Origin: CAWBRT01 sp963814745
GTDB taxonomy: Bacteria > Acidobacteriota > Terriglobia > Terriglobales > Acidobacteriaceae
NCBI GenBank assembly: GCA_963814745.1
Contig: CAWFEA010000004.1
Span: 372,001-436,000 of the forward strand
Length of the DNA stretch: 64,000 bases
Reading direction: 5' to 3'
Under the pieces are notes generated by a model, which was given only the letters and a program-made list of their open reading frames with translations, was not told where the DNA came from and made no database searches. The position numbers and the translations under genes are program-made. This document shows positions 33,979 through 43,151 of this stretch, piece by piece (the stretch's first letter is position 1; every line of letters begins with the position of its first letter).

Positions 33979-35424
33979 GTGAATCTTACGTCACAAGCCG
34001 CCTCCGGTGTTCGCTGGACTACAATTGCCAGCCTTGTCACGAACGGGTCCGAAATGGTGCGCATTCTGGTTCTGGCGCGCGTCTTGTCTCCCGCCGATTT
34101 CGGTCTGATGGCGATGGTTCTGGTCTTTATAAATTTTGCACAGACCTACACGGACCTCGGCATTAGTGCTGCAATCGTGCACCGGCAGGACGCGACGGCG
34201 GAACAGCTTGCCAGTCTATATTGGACCAATGTTGCCACCGGAATTCTGACATTTCTTTTTACTTGGCTTGCTACGCCTCTCATTACACAGGTATTCCACG
34301 AGCCACGACTGGTACCGCTTCTTCGCGCCGCGGCCGTTGCCTTCATAATCGGCGGAGCGACCGCCCAGTTCGAAACTTTGCTGCTGCGCGACTTGCGATT
34401 TAGGCTGCTGGCCTTCCCGGAAATAACATCTTCGCTGGCGAGCTTATTGCTGGGCGTCACTTTGGCTCTGAGCGGATTCGGTGTCTGGAGCCTGGTGCTT
34501 GCGTTCATCGGCGGGGTTGCGGTCGAGAGCGCGGCGCTTCTCTTGCTGGGATTCTCTGCCTACCGCCCGTTATTGCACTTCCGCGCTTCGGATCTGAAGG
34601 CATATCTTCAATTCGGTCTATATCAAATGGGAGAGCGATTGATGAATTGCTTCTCTGCGCGGATCGATCAAATCCTGATCGCCAGGCTTCTTGGCGCACA
34701 AGCTTTAGGTTACTACGTCTTTGCTTTCAATTTGTCCTATCGTCCCATTTGGCGTATCAATCCTCTCATAACCCGAATCGCATTTCCTCTTTTTGCCAAG
34801 GTGCAAGATGATCGGGAAAGACTGCGCCGAGGGTACCTAAGAATGATCAATGTCCTCACGACCATTAATGCACCGCTCCTCATTGGTCTGGCATCCGTTG
34901 CCCCTCTTCTAGTGCCTGTCGTTTTCGGTAGTAAGTGGATGCCCAGTGTGATTTTGATCCAGCTGTTAAGTTTGTCCGGACTGCAGCGGAGCATTTTCGC
35001 CCCGATCGGCACGTTACAGAACGCAAAGGGTCGGGCGGATCTCGGTTTCAAATGGCACAGCATGTTGTGTGCGGCTAGTGTTCCGCTCATCTATGCGGGA
35101 GCTAAGTGGAACGGAGTAGTGGGGGTAGCCGGGATTCTGATGGTGCTGCCTCTTGCGCTTGGAATCCCATTTTATTTTCTTATGTTGCGTCCACTGATCG
35201 GGAGATGCGGCTCTGACTACGCCGTGGCTATCTTCAAACCGATAGCCGCTGCTTTCGCCATGTCCTTCGCAGTCGCAATGGTCTCCCTGTTACCGAGCGG
35301 CGCCGGCAGTGCGTGGATGCTGGGGACCGAGTTCCTCGTGGGCGCGGTCGTCTACTGCGTAGTATCAGGCTTGACGGATAAAAAGGGCTTGACCGAGTTG
35401 CGAATTATCTTCTCCCGATCGTGA
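33979..35424 (+). CDS. wzx: Wzx-type polysaccharide flippase
   Basis: 481-aa MOP-superfamily membrane protein, close to the WzxC type. It opens NLTSQAASGVRWTTIASLV, has the family stretch VLARVLSPADFGLMAMVLVF and TDLGISAAIVHRQDATAEQL, and contains 12-14 hydrophobic helices throughout. DQILIARLLGAQALGYYVFA is also typical. It flips undecaprenyl-linked repeat units to the periplasmic face for the Wzy polymerase. Start GTG 33979. Its presence with Wzy-, Wza- and Wzz-like genes places this cluster in the Wzx/Wzy-dependent class rather than the ABC or synthase class. Confidence 0.93.
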   Translation: MNLTSQAASGVRWTTIASLVTNGSEMVRILVLARVLSPADFGLMAMVLVFINFAQTYTDLGISAAIVHRQDATAEQLASLYWTNVATGILTFLFTWLATPLITQVFHEPRLVPLLRAAAVAFIIGGATAQFETLLLRDLRFRLLAFPEITSSLASLLLGVTLALSGFGVWSLVLAFIGGVAVESAALLLLGFSAYRPLLHFRASDLKAYLQFGLYQMGERLMNCFSARIDQILIARLLGAQALGYYVFAFNLSYRPIWRINPLITRIAFPLFAKVQDDRERLRRGYLRMINVLTTINAPLLIGLASVAPLLVPVVFGSKWMPSVILIQLLSLSGLQRSIFAPIGTLQNAKGRADLGFKWHSMLCAASVPLIYAGAKWNGVVGVAGILMVLPLALGIPFYFLMLRPLIGRCGSDYAVAIFKPIAAAFAMSFAVAMVSLLPSGAGSAWMLGTEFLVGAVVYCVVSGLTDKKGLTELRIIFSRS

Positions 35425-35578
35425 CGGTGCTTATTGCGGCGCAACTGGGATAGTCGAGGGTGGAGACATCGCAAATCGACCGAGCAGTGGCTGTCGCACC
35501 ATGCAAGTGAGCATGGGTTCTGCGCGGTCATGTCGTTAATAAAGATTGTGCGCACGCCAGTTCAATGGGGCTTGAATC

Positions 35579-36364
35579 GTGTTTTTCGGGGTAGAAGCCA
35601 GTTTCGTCGTGGCGGTTTCCAATCGTTCAGTGCTGGAGAGCAATTTCCTGTTATCTCCGTGCCTGCCGAGCACGGGAGATTTCATTTTCCAGGAAGGAGC
35701 GTCGTCCGCCGCCGTCGCATACAATGACGGACTACGACACGCCAAAAACGACTTGGTGATCTTTCTTCATCAGGACGTCTATCTGCCCGCGGGTTGGCTG
35801 CAAAATCTGAGTAGCGCGTTAGATCAGCTTACGGATATTGATCCTTCCTGGGGCGTACTGGGATGTTGGGGAGTGGACCCCGACGGCAAAGGCACGGGGC
35901 ACCTGTATTCCAATGGCCTTGGGATCATAGGGCAGAGATTCAGCCGGCCCGCGCGGGTACGTACGCTTGACGAGATCGTGCTGATCCTGCGCCGCTCTGC
36001 CGGCCTGAGTTTCGATTCGGCCCTACCGGGTTTTCACCTGTACGGAACTGATATCTGCCTGCAAGCGGCCAGTGCCGGGCGAAACTGCTATGTCATCCCC
36101 GGGTTCTGTGTACACAACACCATGGGAGGATTGGTTCTCCCGAAGGAGTTTTACACTTCTTACTGGTATGTTCGGAACAAATGGAAAAAGCTTTTGCCGA
36201 TAACAACGCCTTGTATCCGGATCAGCCGGTGGAATGGTTCGTTGTTCGAACGACGGGCCAGGGAGTTGAAGTTGGTCTTGGAGGGGCGAGGCGGCAAGAG
36301 AACTCCACAACCGATTGCGTCGATACTGGCGGCGGTGCCTATTGAGAACGTGAATCCGGCGTGA
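35579..36364 (+). CDS. Glycosyltransferase (GT2-like)
   Basis: 261-aa cytoplasmic transferase. The N-terminal beta-strand FVVAVSNRSVLESN is followed by AVAYNDGLRHAKNDLVIFLH and HQDVYLPAGW, where HQD takes the place of the DxD motif that binds the metal and nucleotide sugar. FHLYGTDICLQAASAGRNCY is the acceptor/catalytic region seen in GT2 relatives that use an altered motif. It probably adds one sugar of the repeat unit. GTG 35579 is the chosen start; the N-terminal GT-A strand is short, so a slightly earlier start remains possible. The dispersed repeat copy 2 follows its stop. Confidence 0.78.
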   Translation: MFFGVEASFVVAVSNRSVLESNFLLSPCLPSTGDFIFQEGASSAAVAYNDGLRHAKNDLVIFLHQDVYLPAGWLQNLSSALDQLTDIDPSWGVLGCWGVDPDGKGTGHLYSNGLGIIGQRFSRPARVRTLDEIVLILRRSAGLSFDSALPGFHLYGTDICLQAASAGRNCYVIPGFCVHNTMGGLVLPKEFYTSYWYVRNKWKKLLPITTPCIRISRWNGSLFERRARELKLVLEGRGGKRTPQPIASILAAVPIENVNPA

Positions 36365-36445
36365 ATCGGTAGCCGCCTTTCCTCGGGCTGGGCGTTTGCC
36401 TCTAAGCTCTCCGGGATGGAAACCGAGGAAGGTCATGAACCTGCT

Positions 36446-36578
36446 AGAGCTTGTTTCATAAACCTATTGCAGAAAACGGGGTCAATTCCCTCGGGGGCTA
36501 AAGCCCACATTTTTTCTGGCTCTGGACGGCATGGCTAAAGCCATGCCCCTTCAAAGCGCCATTTATGAAACACGCTCT
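36446..36578. repeat. Dispersed MITE-like repeat, copy 2 with terminal inverted repeats
   Basis: The 133-bp unit is bounded by AGAGCTTGTTTCATAAA (36446-36462) and TTTATGAAACACGCTCT (36562-36578), which are reverse complements with one mismatch. Inside is GGGGGCTAAAGCCCACATTT, then TGGCTCTGGACGGCATGGCT and AAAGCCATGCCCC, shared with copy 1 at 11531-11643. It encodes no protein. The structure fits a miniature inverted-repeat element moved by a transposase encoded elsewhere. Confidence 0.75.
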
Positions 36579-36656
36579 ATGCAACCTCGCGGGAGCGAAC
36601 TGCAGGATAACTGACCATGAGGCACGTTTTGCATCCGGCCTGTAGGTGTGCTGGGA

Positions 36657-37454
36657 ATGGAGGCTCTTGCGTTGACTTTGCGATATCAATGGATACGCGT
36701 TCGCCGTAAGTTTTTACGAGCTTTGGGACTCACACACGCCGACCCGCCTCTGCGTCTCTTTGCCCGGCAAGTTGATCCTGAATACATGCAAATCCACGCC
36801 GAAACCCGGATGGCCAGACTCTTTTATGGCCATCAGGGTCGGTTGGTGACCAAGTGGGCCCATTATCTGCCGATCTACGATCGGCATTTAGCGCGCTTCA
36901 CCGGAAGGGCAATTCGACTGCTGGAAATCGGGGTCGCCCACGGCGGTTCACTCCAACTCTGGCGCAAATACTTCGGACCCGAGGCAACCATCTTTGGGAT
37001 CGATATTAATCCGCGGTGCCGCGTCATTGATGATGCGGACCTCTGTATTTGCATCGGATCGCAGTCAGATCCCGGATTTCTAAGAAGCGTGGTTCACGAG
37101 ATGGGCGGGGTTGACATCGTCATTGATGACGGCAGCCATGTCGCCAGCCATCAGCGGGTCAGCTTCGAGACCCTGTTCCCGCTTGTCGATCCGAATGGGG
37201 TGTATATCGTGGAGGATTTGCATGCTTCCTATCGGACTTCCCGCGAAGGTGGATTGCGGCAGGCCGGTACATTTATTGAAGAGATGAAATCCATGGTTGA
37301 CGATATCCACGCTTGGTACACAGCGGCACGACAGCGCTATACAGACGCGCATGAAATCGTTGATGGCATTCATTTTTACGATAGCATCATCGTGATTGAA
37401 AAAAGACCGAAAGAGAAGCCTTTCCACACAACGGTTGGTTCTTCATCGATCTAG
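36657..37454 (+). CDS. SAM-dependent methyltransferase (MycE/CmcI-like)
   Basis: About 265-aa methyltransferase. SAM motif I is RLLEIGVAHGGSLQLWRKYF, then TIFGIDINPRCRVID with the ribose-binding acid, and VDIVIDDGSHVASHQRVSFE, the metal-binding Asp-Asp-x-Ser-His typical of MycE and CmcI-type enzymes. PNGVYIVEDLHASYR completes the pattern. MycE O-methylates a sugar hydroxyl on mycinamicin, so O-methylation of a polymer sugar is a fair guess. The start is uncertain between GTG 36648 and ATG 36657; neither has a strong ribosome site. Confidence 0.85.
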   Translation: MEALALTLRYQWIRVRRKFLRALGLTHADPPLRLFARQVDPEYMQIHAETRMARLFYGHQGRLVTKWAHYLPIYDRHLARFTGRAIRLLEIGVAHGGSLQLWRKYFGPEATIFGIDINPRCRVIDDADLCICIGSQSDPGFLRSVVHEMGGVDIVIDDGSHVASHQRVSFETLFPLVDPNGVYIVEDLHASYRTSREGGLRQAGTFIEEMKSMVDDIHAWYTAARQRYTDAHEIVDGIHFYDSIIVIEKRPKEKPFHTTVGSSSI

Positions 37455-37511
37455 CTCTGCGCGCGTACTCATTTGAAATTGTGCGAAGCAAAATCAGTCT
37501 GGGTTCACACG

Positions 37512-38873
37512 ATGGAGAAAGTACTTTTTCTCGCATATTATTTTCCGCCCGAGGGCGGAGTTGGTGTGTTGAGGTCCCTCAGGTTCGTTCGACATCTGCC
37601 AAGTTTTGGGTTCGTTCCTGTTGTTGTGGCCGGTCCTTGGCCTAGGGACGTCGATGCTTTCCCAGTTGACAGCAGCCTAGAAGCGAAATTGCCAGCTGGC
37701 CTTGCCGTGCATCGGACTCCGGGACCTCCGCCGGCAGTGGGAAGGTGGACGAAGCGTTTGGATCGATGGCTGTTGAGACGTACGCAGTTTGCGGAATGGT
37801 GGGTGCGCTCAGCGGGAAAAGTTGCATTCGAAGTTGCCGAGAATGTGAGGCTTGTTTATGCGACGATGTCTCCATTCGAAAGTGCTGATCTTGCCAGTTT
37901 CGTGGCCAGACAACTGGATCTTCCATGGGTCGCGGATCTTCGGGATCCGTGGGCCTTGGATGAGCGCACGATATATCCCACGTTAGTGCACCGTTTGGCC
38001 GAAAGCAAGAGAATGGGAAGAACGCTCTCGACTGCATCTCTGATCATCATGAACACGCCGGAAGCCGCGCGGATGATAAGAGAAACGTTCCCTGACTTGA
38101 GCTCAACCCCAATTGTGGCGATTACAAACGGCTTCGACGACGACGATTTTTCGAGCGCCGCTCCAGAACGGAAGGATTCGAGGTTCCGAATCGTGCATTC
38201 GGGCGGCTTCTCTACACCTAAAGCGTTGCAGTTGCAACATAACCCATGCAGCCGTCGGTTGGGCGGAGTCGAAAGGGGCGTTGACTTTCTGACAGCCTCC
38301 CCGCGATTTCTAATTGAGGCGATAGAACGATGCTGCGCAGCAGAGCCGGTGATGGAGGGGCGGACTGAGGTGATCTTTGTTGGCCAAGGCTGCTCGGAGG
38401 ATCGTGTGCTGGTAAGTCGTTCTGGAAGCAGTGGTCTTTATCGATTTGCAGGCGCTGTATCGCACGATGAGAGCATCGCGCTGATACGGTCTGCTGATTT
38501 ATTGTTTCTCGCGATGCACAATCTCCCTACTGGCAAGCGTAGCCGGATGGTTCAGGCAAAGACGTACGAATACATGGCCTCCGGACAGCCAATACTTGCG
38601 GCTGTGCCGGAAGGGGACGCGCGCGAGTTTTTGCACCACAGCGGCAATGCCATGCTCTGTCGTCCTGACGATCTGGATCGAATGGTTGAAATCCTAAGAA
38701 CGGTATACCACCAGTGGGCAGCCGGAAGAGTTGACAGTAGTTCCAACCGTGGTTATCTAGCGCAATATGAGGGACGGGCACTAACCGAGACCCTTGCCAC
38801 TCATTTCCGGACGGTATTGAGCAGAGGCCTGCCGTTGCGTAGCCACTCGCCTGAGCGTGTTCGAACCACTTGA
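37512..38873 (+). CDS. Glycosyltransferase family 4
   Basis: 453-aa GT-B glycosyltransferase. The N-terminal domain opens MEKVLFLAYYFPPEGGVGVL, with LPWVADLRDPWALDERTIYP. The C-terminal nucleotide-sugar domain has TPIVAITNGFDDDDFSSA, RIVHSGGFST, then GRTEVIFVGQG and KTYEYMASGQPILAAVPEGD, the EX7E-like region. ATG 37512 gives the family N-terminus. It would transfer an activated sugar to the lipid-linked repeat unit in the cytoplasm, probably with retention of configuration. Donor and acceptor are unknown. It is followed after 79 bases by a methyltransferase. Confidence 0.92.
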   Translation: MEKVLFLAYYFPPEGGVGVLRSLRFVRHLPSFGFVPVVVAGPWPRDVDAFPVDSSLEAKLPAGLAVHRTPGPPPAVGRWTKRLDRWLLRRTQFAEWWVRSAGKVAFEVAENVRLVYATMSPFESADLASFVARQLDLPWVADLRDPWALDERTIYPTLVHRLAESKRMGRTLSTASLIIMNTPEAARMIRETFPDLSSTPIVAITNGFDDDDFSSAAPERKDSRFRIVHSGGFSTPKALQLQHNPCSRRLGGVERGVDFLTASPRFLIEAIERCCAAEPVMEGRTEVIFVGQGCSEDRVLVSRSGSSGLYRFAGAVSHDESIALIRSADLLFLAMHNLPTGKRSRMVQAKTYEYMASGQPILAAVPEGDAREFLHHSGNAMLCRPDDLDRMVEILRTVYHQWAAGRVDSSSNRGYLAQYEGRALTETLATHFRTVLSRGLPLRSHSPERVRTT

Positions 38874-38952
38874 CCAGCGAAGTAAATACAGGATACTTGG
38901 AGGAGCCTGACAAAATCTCCCGGCCGAACTCCAACGCCGCCACAGACGAGAC

Positions 38953-39642
38953 ATGATGCCGATTCCTCGTTTTAGTGAAATTGACCGCTATCGCAGAGAA
39001 GCACCGGTAACGCCGACGATAACGACCATCTTTGACCTGATTGGTCGCCACGGGAAAATTGCAGAGGTGTTGCGACGGCATGTGGAGTTGCTAGCTTCCA
39101 CTCGACCTGTAAGAGTTCTGGACATCGGCGCGTGGGATCGAGCCCTGGGACAGTCATTGGCAAAGACTGGATTGGCACACAGCTATTTCAGCTTAGACAT
39201 TGACGACACGGTAGTCCACGATTTTCGCACGGTAAATGAAGTTACGGGCATGTTTGACATCATAGCGATGTTCGAGGTGATCGAGCACTTGTCCTATGAG
39301 CAAGCTGATGAGATGTTACACAATATTTTCGATCTGCTCGCGCCAGGCGCAAGGTTGTTCATCTCGACCCCGAACCCGTTTCACCCACAGAGATACTTCT
39401 CTGATGTGAGCCATAGACAACATTGGCCACCGGGTGATCTATACGCGTTGCTGAGGCACGTCGGGTTTGCGAATACTCAGATCGAGATGTATGGGGTGGT
39501 GTATTTGCCCATTTGTCGCTTTTCCCGATCTCTACTCACGCGGGCGCGTCATCTGGTCTGGCGTGCAATAGGTTTGGACCGGCGCGGCGGCATACTTGCG
39601 ATTGCTATTAAAGAAGGGTCCTACGCCTCAAATGGGTTGTGA
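38953..39642 (+). CDS. Class I SAM-dependent methyltransferase
   Basis: 229-aa methyltransferase with motif I VRVLDIGAWDRALGQSLAKT (Gly-poor but recognisable), then YFSLDIDDTVVHDF, FDIIAMFEVIEHLSYEQADE and LLAPGARLFISTPNPFHPQR. This is the Methyltransf_11/23 pattern often found among polysaccharide and quinone methyltransferases. The second half is short and ends in a basic, slightly hydrophobic region. It probably methylates a glycan or lipid intermediate in the cytoplasm; the target is unknown. It sits between a GT4 and a GT2 gene on the same strand. Confidence 0.85.
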   Translation: MMPIPRFSEIDRYRREAPVTPTITTIFDLIGRHGKIAEVLRRHVELLASTRPVRVLDIGAWDRALGQSLAKTGLAHSYFSLDIDDTVVHDFRTVNEVTGMFDIIAMFEVIEHLSYEQADEMLHNIFDLLAPGARLFISTPNPFHPQRYFSDVSHRQHWPPGDLYALLRHVGFANTQIEMYGVVYLPICRFSRSLLTRARHLVWRAIGLDRRGGILAIAIKEGSYASNGL

Positions 39643-39687
39643 GATCTGATCGAGAGTGTCTGGCGCTACTGACGTGTGAGACAGAAT

Positions 39688-40599
39688 ATGGATGCCGAGT
39701 CAGTCCGTCCACAAAGCTCTTTAGAACTAGCGCAGGCAAGTCCGCCACGATTCTCGTATCTGCTTTTGACTCCGGTTCATAACGAGGAGGAGTTTCTTCC
39801 CGATATGATCGCTTCTGTCACTAGTCAGTCGGTCCAGCCTGCCAAATGGCTCATCATCGATGATGCTTCGCACGATCATACTCCCGAAATGCTAGCTGTT
39901 GCCGCCGACAAATACCCATGGATTCAGGTTTGCCGCCGTGAGCGAAGCGGCGAAAGGTTCGTCGGCGGTGAGAGCGCCATTCAATACGCGTTTCGGCTTA
40001 TAACTATCCATGATTATGACTTTGTAGGGCGTTTTGACGCGGACCTTTCCTTCGGTCCCGACTACATCGAGAGGATCCTCATGGAGTTTACCCGCGATGT
40101 GAAGCTAGGTATTGCGGGAGGTGTTCTGTACATCGTGCAGGATGGTAAGTATGTGCCGGAACTGAATCCCGAGTATCACGTCCGCGGGGCTATCAAAATG
40201 TATCGCCGCGAGTGTTTGCAACAGATCGGTGACCTGCACCCTTATATTGGGTGGGATACTATTGACGAAGTCTATGCGTGGGTGCACAATTGGAATACAC
40301 GTACATTTCCTCAATGTCGCGTGACTCACCGGCGCCCGACCGGCAATGGCAAATCTGCCAAAGCCATATGGTGTCAGCGGGGCAAGGCCGAGTACTACAC
40401 CTGGAGTCACCCGTTATTCGTCGTCGGTAAGGCATTAAAACGTGGCCTCCAACTGCGCTCGTTGGTGCAACCGATTGCATTTCTTAGCGGATTTATCGGT
40501 TGCTACTTTAAACGCGAAGACCGACTGGACGACTCGAACTTCGTGCATGAGCGCCGGCGCCAGCAACTCCGCAGAATGTTGCGACTGGGACGAGTATGA
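39688..40599 (+). CDS. Glycosyltransferase family 2
   Basis: About 303-aa GT-A enzyme. After a short extension, YLLLTPVHNEEEFLPDMIAS and KWLIIDDASHDHTPEMLAVA form the nucleotide-binding start. FVGRFDADLSFGPDYIERIL supplies the DxD metal motif, and GWDTIDEVYAWVHNWNTRTF the acceptor/catalytic acid region. A C-terminal hydrophobic segment (QPIAFLSGFIGCYF) may attach it to the membrane. It resembles inverting glycosyltransferases of polysaccharide loci. ATG 39688 is chosen; GTG 39676 would add four residues. Confidence 0.9.
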   Translation: MDAESVRPQSSLELAQASPPRFSYLLLTPVHNEEEFLPDMIASVTSQSVQPAKWLIIDDASHDHTPEMLAVAADKYPWIQVCRRERSGERFVGGESAIQYAFRLITIHDYDFVGRFDADLSFGPDYIERILMEFTRDVKLGIAGGVLYIVQDGKYVPELNPEYHVRGAIKMYRRECLQQIGDLHPYIGWDTIDEVYAWVHNWNTRTFPQCRVTHRRPTGNGKSAKAIWCQRGKAEYYTWSHPLFVVGKALKRGLQLRSLVQPIAFLSGFIGCYFKREDRLDDSNFVHERRRQQLRRMLRLGRV

Positions 40600-40752
40600 C
40601 TGTTCCCACATTTAGCCGCCATGACCGCCAATCAGCGTCCGGCCCGAAGTTGGCAAGACAGTGGACATGTCGGAAAAGGCTCGGCGGGCGAGAAATATTT
40701 CCTTTTGTGGGCCTCTTCTTTTCTGGAAGTCCGTTGACAAAGGGTATCTAAC

Positions 40753-42129
40753 GTGCATGACCTTGTCCGTTACGGAAGCGGAGGCGACACATCGCTGACA
40801 CCAGCAGGCGCCGTCCTAGTGGCACTAGTGGCGATTGCTATTCTTTTGGTGCACCAGCGCTATTGCCTGTATTTGCTGCTGGCAGCAACATTACTCATCC
40901 CGCTTCAGCAACAAGTGGTCGTTGCCGGCGTGCATCTCACGGTCTTTCGGTTGTTGCTCCCGCTTCCTTGGTTTCGCCTTTCGGGGACTTTCGGGCGTAA
41001 AGCCCGGTTCCATATACTTGACGGACTATTTCTCGCATGGGTTGCAGCCAAAATCGTCACCTTTCTGCTTCTTTACCCGGACTCGTTAGCCTTGGTGAAC
41101 CGTTTGGGGTTTATCTACAATACCTGTGGTACATACTTTCTTGTGCGGCTGGCGTTACGGGATAAAGAGGATTTGGATCGATTGGTTCAGTTCTTCGGAT
41201 ATGCGGTGATGGTCCTCGCAACAGTTATGGCCATAGAGCACTTTACGGCCAAAAACCTGTTTTCGATTTTCGGCGGTGTGCAAGCGATCACTGTAATTCG
41301 AGATGGCCGGCTCCGTTGCTTTGGACCCTTTGCGAATCCTATCATCGCGGGAACATTCGGCGCGGCGATGATGCCCCTCCTGATTGGCCTGTGGCAACTC
41401 CGCAAAAGCTGCACCGTTGCTTTGTGCGGCATGATTTCTTGCGTTGTCATAGTTTACACCTCTGCCTCAAGTACTCCGGTTCTGGCTTTGGCGATCGGAA
41501 TCGCTGCGTATCTCTGCTGGCCGTTTCGCGACTGGCTGGGGTATTTGAGGTGGGCGACTGTGGCGATGTTGGGTTGCGCACAATTGTTTATTCACAATCC
41601 CATATGGCATTTGCTGGTCAGAGTAAACGTTGTGGGCGGTTCTAGCGGCTGGCAGCGATACTTGCTAGTTGACACGTTCATCAGGCATTTCCCGGATTGG
41701 TGGCTGATCGGGACAACAAGTAACTGGACGTGGGGCGAGCATATGTTCGACACGGCCAATACTTATGTGGAGATGGGTGTCGAGGGTGGTCTCGTCACGC
41801 TGACGATATTCTTGGCGCTATCGGCGTATTCTTTCAAGTCTTTAGGACTTATCGGACGCAAGGCGGCCGCCGACAATGACGCCGTTCGCAGCTGGTCATA
41901 TGGGGTGTCTTTGTGCGTACATATGGCCGCGTTTATGGGTATAACATATTTCGACCAGATGAGCATCGTTTGGTACGCGTTTCTTGCGATGGTTGCTGCT
42001 TTGGCGGCGATATCCCCAGGTTACAGCAGGCAAATGTCGCCCATTAGTGTGCCGACCGGTGGGCCACTTCGATTGCCCGCTGCTTTGCAACCACTATATC
42101 GTGGCAACCACTCCCCGAGGCAAAGGTGA
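40753..42129 (+). CDS. Wzy-like O-antigen/exopolysaccharide polymerase
   Basis: 458-aa membrane protein with 11-12 hydrophobic helices and a large periplasmic loop between late helices, as in the Wzy/O-antigen ligase superfamily. Supporting segments are RCFGPFANPIIAGTFGAAMM and SSTPVLALAIGIAAYL, the VNVVGGSSGWQRYLLVDTFI loop with HFPDWWLIGTTSNWTWGEHM, and NTYVEMGVEGGLVTLTIFLA, the last a common hallmark of these enzymes. It would polymerise repeat units flipped by Wzx. Ligase activity cannot be excluded by sequence. GTG 40753 is used as start. Confidence 0.85.
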   Translation: MHDLVRYGSGGDTSLTPAGAVLVALVAIAILLVHQRYCLYLLLAATLLIPLQQQVVVAGVHLTVFRLLLPLPWFRLSGTFGRKARFHILDGLFLAWVAAKIVTFLLLYPDSLALVNRLGFIYNTCGTYFLVRLALRDKEDLDRLVQFFGYAVMVLATVMAIEHFTAKNLFSIFGGVQAITVIRDGRLRCFGPFANPIIAGTFGAAMMPLLIGLWQLRKSCTVALCGMISCVVIVYTSASSTPVLALAIGIAAYLCWPFRDWLGYLRWATVAMLGCAQLFIHNPIWHLLVRVNVVGGSSGWQRYLLVDTFIRHFPDWWLIGTTSNWTWGEHMFDTANTYVEMGVEGGLVTLTIFLALSAYSFKSLGLIGRKAAADNDAVRSWSYGVSLCVHMAAFMGITYFDQMSIVWYAFLAMVAALAAISPGYSRQMSPISVPTGGPLRLPAALQPLYRGNHSPRQR

Positions 42130-42181
42130 GTTCGCATCGTAACCAGCCGTAGCAGCCCGCTTAACAATGAGGCGTGCCTGG

Positions 42182-43151
42182 ATGACCGACGTCACCATAA
42201 TTATAGTTACGTGGAATGGCAAGAAATATGTACAAGAGTGTCTCGGGTCGCTTTTGCTGCAGCCCACAAATCTAACTCTTGAAACCATTGTCGTCGATAA
42301 TGCCTCCGTTGAACGGAACGCCTGAGATGGTGAAAACGGAGTATCCGTATGTGCAGGTGGTAAGTAATGTCAAAAACCTGGGGTTTGCGCGTGCGAATAA
42401 CATTGGTATGCAGCGCAGCTCGGGCAAGTATCTCTGCCTGATAAATTCTGATGTCGTTGTACTCCCCGGTTGCGTTGGCGCCATGTTCGACTTTATGGAA
42501 TCCCACCCGGACATCGGTATTCTTGGGCCTAAGGCGTTGACCCCGAATCACGCGACAGCACGGTCCTGCATGCGCTTTCCCTCCGTGATAAACACATTCG
42601 CAAGGGCGCTCACGGTAGACCGTATTCTTGCACGACTCGGTTTTCCGGTCGGCATAGAGATGTCAGACTTCCCGCATGACCGCATGCGCGACGTGGATGT
42701 TCTGAACGGCTGGTTTTGGATGGTGCGAAAGCAGGCGTTGCAGCAGGTTGGCTCGCTCGACGAAACATATTTCTTCTACGCCGAGGATATCGATTGGTGC
42801 AGACGTTTCCATGCGGCCGGATGGCGTTGCGTGTTTTTCCCTGAAGCGGAGGCGATCCATTACGGCGGTGGGAGTTCCTCCGTCCGGCCAATCGAATACT
42901 ACATTCAGATGTGTCGAAGCAGCCTGCAGTACTGGCGTAAGTACCACGGATGTCTAAGCACTATGTGGTACTGTCTGGCCTTGATGTTTCATCAGATTAT
43001 CCGTTTTGCTGCCAACGGATTGCGGTGGCTTTGTTTTCCGTCTGATCGCGCTGAAAGCAGCTATAAAATGAGGCGCAGTATCGCCTGTCTGGGTTGGCTG
43101 GCGTCCAGTGGCGAGATATTGGGAGGAGCATGTGTCCGCTCCCGAGCTTAA
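42182..43151 (+). pseudogene. Glycosyltransferase family 2 (WbbL-like), one frameshift
   Basis: From ATG 42182 the first frame reads MTDVTIIIVTWNGKKYVQEC, with LTLETIVVDNASVER, the classical GT2 start, and stops after about 42 codons. Another frame resumes NGTPEMVKTEYPYVQVV and continues with GFARANNIGMQRSSGKYLCL, INSDVVVLPG (DxD-like), VDVLNGWFWMVRKQALQQVG and ETYFFYAEDIDWCRRFHAAG to 43151. A one-base change near 42315 restores a rhamnosyltransferase-like protein of about 323 aa. All motifs are intact, so a sequencing indel is likely. It would add a sugar to the repeat unit. Confidence 0.85.

Noticed and set aside
36446..36578. A simple intrinsic terminator after the upstream glycosyltransferase.
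   Set aside because: The unit has terminal inverted repeats and a second genomic copy with the same internal order, which a plain terminator would not show.
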